A DNA stretch of 64,000 nt from Paludibacteraceae bacterium (lineage in GTDB: Bacteria; Bacteroidota; Bacteroidia; Bacteroidales; Paludibacteraceae). Below the pieces are notes generated by a model. It made no database searches, was not told the origin of the DNA, and saw only the letters and a list, made by a program, of their open reading frames with translations. The stretch is taken from the NCBI GenBank assembly GCA_017478225.1, contig JAFVDX010000011.1, positions 26,953 through 90,952 of the forward strand, written 5' to 3'. Shown in pieces: positions 61,140 to 64,000 of the stretch. Every line of letters begins with the position of its first letter. Within the stretch, counting starts at the first letter, position 1. Made by a program: the position numbers and the translations under genes.

Positions 61140-63149
61140 TTAATCCATTTTCTTAAGAACCACAGCCGAACGAGCAGGCAAATATAATTTAAGCCAACCT
61201 TTACCATCTTGCTCATACAATGGGTCGTTTTGAGTAAAATGCTCTACACTATCATCTGCAATACCAAAACCGGCAAACTCTTTAGCATCGGTATTAAGCA
61301 CAACCTGATACTTACCTGCAGGCGCAAGAAAACCATAATCCGGAAATGATTGTTGTCCGTTCCAGTTGAACACAAACACATAATTGCCTCTTTGATAAGC
61401 CACCACCTGATCTCCTTCCCTGTCCCAAAGATTAACTACAGGTAGTTGCTCAAACTTCTCAATACCACCTATGAGGTGTATCATAGCCTTATCAAACTCA
61501 CCTAATTCGTGATAATAGAAGTTAGGATTATCCACAAGTTCCCACTGCCTGCGTGCATATTTATAACTCCAACCATTACCTTCACGCGGAAAATCTATCC
61601 ACTCAGGATGACCAAACTCATTACCCATAAAATTCAAATAACCACCATTGATAGTTGAACAAGTAATCAAGCGAATCATCTTATGAAGCGCCATGCCCCT
61701 ATCAACCATATAAGTATTGTCACCATGTTGCATGTGCCAATACATCTCTGCATCTATCAAACGGAAAATGATAGTCTTATCACCAACAAGTGCCTGATCA
61801 TGACTTTCTGCATACGAGATGGTCTTCTCGTCTGCACGACGATTAGTCATTTCCCACAATATATGACCGGCCTTCCAATCTTCGTCTTTTACCTCTTTGA
61901 TATATTTTATCCAAAAATCAGGTTGCCCCATGGCAAGTCTGTAGTCAAATCCTATTCCACCATCTTTGATTGGATATGCCAATCCCGGCATGCCAGACAT
62001 CTCTTCTGCTATTGTTATCGCATGAGGCTTCACTTCGTGTATCAACTTATTGGCAAGAGTAAGATAACATATAGCATCACCATCTTGATTCAAATTATAA
62101 TACGAACTATAACCATTAAAATCTTCACCTAATCCATGCGAAAGATATATCATACTCGTTACACCATCAAATCTAAACCCGTCAAAACCATACTCTTCCA
62201 ACCAGAATTTGCAATTCGACAGCAAGAAATGCATCACTTCATGCTTGCCATAGTTAAAGCATAAACTATCCCATGCCGGATGCTCTCTCCTCCAACCATC
62301 ATGAAAATACTGATAACCCGTTCCATCGAATTTTCCTAATCCCTCTATTTCATTTTTCACTGCATGCGAATGAACCAAGTCCATAATGACAGCAATACCC
62401 TTAGAATGAGCCTCATCTATCAGTCGTTTCAACTCATCAGGCGTACCAAATCTACTACTTGCTGCAAAGAAAGAACTCACATGATAACCGAAAGAGCCAT
62501 AATAAGGGTGTTCCTGAATAGCCATAATCTGAATGCAGTTATAACCATCTGCTGCTATACGAGGCAACACATTCTGACGGAACTCTGCATAAGTGGACAC
62601 TTTCTCATCCGAGGAAGACATACCGATATGGCACTCATATATAAGCAACGGGTCTGTGTTTGGCACAAACCTCTTCACCTTGCGTTTATAGGGTTTTTCG
62701 GGAGCCCATACTTGAGCCGAGAATATCTTTGTTTGCTCGTCTTGTACAACACGATATGCATAACTCGGCACACGCTCACCATATCCACCCTGCCACTCAA
62801 CAAGCAATTTGAACAAATCACCATGCTTCATGGCTTGAGGAGGAAAAACACCCTCCCAATTGCCATTATCTATTTTTCTCAAGCGATATGATTCGGACTT
62901 TTCCCAACCGTTAAAATCACCCTTCAGATAAATAGCCGTTGCATTAGGAGCCCATTCACGGAATACCCAATTGCCATCGGCATCACGGTGCAAACCAAAA
63001 TAAAGATAACCATCGGCAAAGTCTTTTAGTTTTTTATCACCGCCTGTTAACGCCTTCTCTGTTGCAAGCGCATAATAATAACGACCATTGATTGCATCTT
63101 CATAAGGACGAAGATAAGGATCTGACTGAATAAGACGAAGTGTTTTCAT
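61140..63149 (-). CDS. glgB: 1,4-alpha-glucan branching enzyme (GH13)
   Basis: GlgB forms alpha-1,6 branches in glycogen. The 669-residue protein has an N-terminal CBM48 domain (~45-145, FREWAPNATAIYLKGDFNGWEKSE), then the GH13 barrel with YNCIQIMAIQEHPYYGSFGYHV, DLVHSHAVKN, GFRFDGVTSMIY (nucleophile Asp), IAEEMSGMPG (acid/base Glu) and YAESHDQALVG (transition-state Asp). An all-beta C-terminal domain ends at RSAVVLKKMD. This layout matches the short eukaryote-like branching enzymes common in Bacteroidota. It implies glycogen storage, with other glg genes outside the window. It lies 51 bases after holA. Confidence 0.95.
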   Translation of the reverse strand: MKTLRLIQSDPYLRPYEDAINGRYYYALATEKALTGGDKKLKDFADGYLYFGLHRDADGNWVFREWAPNATAIYLKGDFNGWEKSESYRLRKIDNGNWEGVFPPQAMKHGDLFKLLVEWQGGYGERVPSYAYRVVQDEQTKIFSAQVWAPEKPYKRKVKRFVPNTDPLLIYECHIGMSSSDEKVSTYAEFRQNVLPRIAADGYNCIQIMAIQEHPYYGSFGYHVSSFFAASSRFGTPDELKRLIDEAHSKGIAVIMDLVHSHAVKNEIEGLGKFDGTGYQYFHDGWRREHPAWDSLCFNYGKHEVMHFLLSNCKFWLEEYGFDGFRFDGVTSMIYLSHGLGEDFNGYSSYYNLNQDGDAICYLTLANKLIHEVKPHAITIAEEMSGMPGLAYPIKDGGIGFDYRLAMGQPDFWIKYIKEVKDEDWKAGHILWEMTNRRADEKTISYAESHDQALVGDKTIIFRLIDAEMYWHMQHGDNTYMVDRGMALHKMIRLITCSTINGGYLNFMGNEFGHPEWIDFPREGNGWSYKYARRQWELVDNPNFYYHELGEFDKAMIHLIGGIEKFEQLPVVNLWDREGDQVVAYQRGNYVFVFNWNGQQSFPDYGFLAPAGKYQVVLNTDAKEFAGFGIADDSVEHFTQNDPLYEQDGKGWLKLYLPARSAVVLKKMD

Positions 63150-63200
63150 TGTATTTTAATTTAATATTTTCATCGTTAAGAATTTATAATTCTGATATTA

Positions 63201-64000
63201 TTAATGTAATATCTTATATATCAATTCTTGCCATATCTGCATCTCATCCACATTAGGACATTCAAAACCCTTACTTTTAGCATCAGCTTGACGGATATAG
63301 CCTATTATCCTAAACACCTTCATTGCATTGAACCTCTGAGCAGCAGCACGATAGTCCTTCACAAAATACGGATTTATGCCCAACGCCTTCGCCACCATCG
63401 GCTCACTTTTATCAGGCAAATAATGATATACCATCAGGTTTTGAAACCAACCAAAAAGCACGACTATCTCTTTTTGTATGGCATGTTGCTTCGTGTTTTG
63501 TGCAAAATAACGCACTATTCTATTGGCCTTGAGAACATCACCTATCGTTAGAGCCTTTTCTAATTCAAATATATTATAATCTTTGCTTATACCTATATTG
63601 CGCTCCACTAACTCAGCAGTTATCTCATTTACCCCCTCAGGCCTTCCATCAATCAATTTCTGTAAGGCACCTACAATCTTTGTCAAATCTGTGCCCAACG
63701 ACTCCGCAAGCAGCATAACTATCTGCTCACTTATTTTCACCTCCTGACCCTTCTGCTTGTTCCAATCCCTTATATAATTCAATATCCAACCTTGTACTTG
63801 ACTATCTCTCAGAGGAGACGACTCCATCAGCACCCCACCCTTCTCTTCCAATTCCTTGAACACCTTAAGCCTCTTGTCTATCTTACCATGCTTATAACAA
63901 AATACAAGCATCGTAGTTGGCTGCATCTGCTTGAGATAATTTGCCAAAGGCTCCCATGAGCGAATTAATTGTGCCTCCTTAACAATTATCACCTGATGCC
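63201..64000 (-). CDS. holA: DNA polymerase III subunit delta, N-terminus cut by window edge
   Basis: HolA loads the sliding clamp onto DNA as part of the clamp-loader complex. The frame is open to the window edge (…HQVIIVKEAQL), so the start is outside; about 265 of ~340 residues are visible. The visible part begins in the AAA+-like domain 1 (VIIVKEAQLIRSWEPLANYL, MLVFCYKHGKIDKRLKVFKEL). It continues through domain 2 (MLAESLGTDLTKIVGALQKL) into the helical domain 3 (DYNIFELEKALTIGDVLKANRIVRYFAQN). All these match the delta family. The C-terminus is complete. Confidence 0.93.
   Translation of the reverse strand, partial: HQVIIVKEAQLIRSWEPLANYLKQMQPTTMLVFCYKHGKIDKRLKVFKELEEKGGVLMESSPLRDSQVQGWILNYIRDWNKQKGQEVKISEQIVMLLAESLGTDLTKIVGALQKLIDGRPEGVNEITAELVERNIGISKDYNIFELEKALTIGDVLKANRIVRYFAQNTKQHAIQKEIVVLFGWFQNLMVYHYLPDKSEPMVAKALGINPYFVKDYRAAAQRFNAMKVFRIIGYIRQADAKSKGFECPNVDEMQIWQELIYKILH

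Overview
The window looks like a Bacteroidales (Bacteroidota) chromosome segment. The evidence is a SusC/SusD pair, a PorZ-like component of the type IX secretion system (T9SS), a BamA/OmpH/YidC envelope set, DUF3276 and DUF4301 family genes, and at least nine promoters of the Bacteroidota form TTTG-N19/20-TAnnTTTG. Shine-Dalgarno sites are almost absent. PorZ plus two secreted proteases with T9SS-like tails point to a T9SS-bearing, proteolytic lineage. I cannot name a genus.

Layout. 1-9 kb (+): end of a FucP-like sugar MFS transporter, a DUF4143-type AAA ATPase, rsmE, an M3 lipoprotein peptidase, an M20 dipeptidase and yidC. 8.8-13 kb (+): an exported DUF4384 protein followed by an 1101-residue WG-repeat protein ending in a caspase (C14) domain. 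13-14.6 kb: a DUF2520 Rossmann protein and trmN6. 14.6-19.6 kb (-): a three-gene surface lipoprotein/beta-barrel operon and sppA. 19.8-25.7 kb (-): a likely operon of CYTH, DUF4301, HAD phosphatase, trmB, mrp and MATE. 25.8-30.1 kb (+): a small beta-barrel protein, uppS and bamA. 30.1-34.1 kb (-): a small, partly decayed defence-type island with an MmeI-like single-chain restriction-modification enzyme, a truncated RhuM and a nucleoside-deoxyribosyltransferase-like pseudogene. 34.4-38.6 kb: divergent secreted C10 and M6 proteases. 38.7-45 kb (-): lipoprotein, SusD and SusC. 45.3-48.1 kb: M16 peptidase, tRNA-Leu(UAG), a small lipoprotein and a coiled-coil membrane protein. 48.1-52.2 kb (-): murF, an MFS transporter, a 39-residue ORF and two ompH/skp genes. 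52.4-56.7 kb (+): porZ and glmS. 56.7-59.7 kb (-): SpoIID-like, a glycosyltransferase and DUF3276. 60-64 kb: nusB (+), then glgB and the start-truncated holA (-).

How the genes may work together. Secreted proteases (C10, M6), a RagAB-like SusC/D importer with no carbohydrate enzymes nearby, and M3, M20 and M16 peptidases suggest peptide feeding; this is inference. A second theme is envelope assembly: YidC, BamA, OmpH, SppA, UppS, MurF, GlmS and PorZ.

The most unusual items are these. (1) An ~85-95 bp promoter-leader repeat lies upstream of both sppA and the restriction enzyme, and its 27-bp core also occurs inside the restriction enzyme's reading frame. (2) The exported WG-caspase sits beside a DUF4384 partner. 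(3) The MmeI/RhuM/NDT-like island is eroding next to bamA. (4) An isolated full-length Shine-Dalgarno sequence lies in the DUF3276 leader with no start codon near it. (5) Several short tandem repeats and palindromes sit exactly on gene ends or starts.
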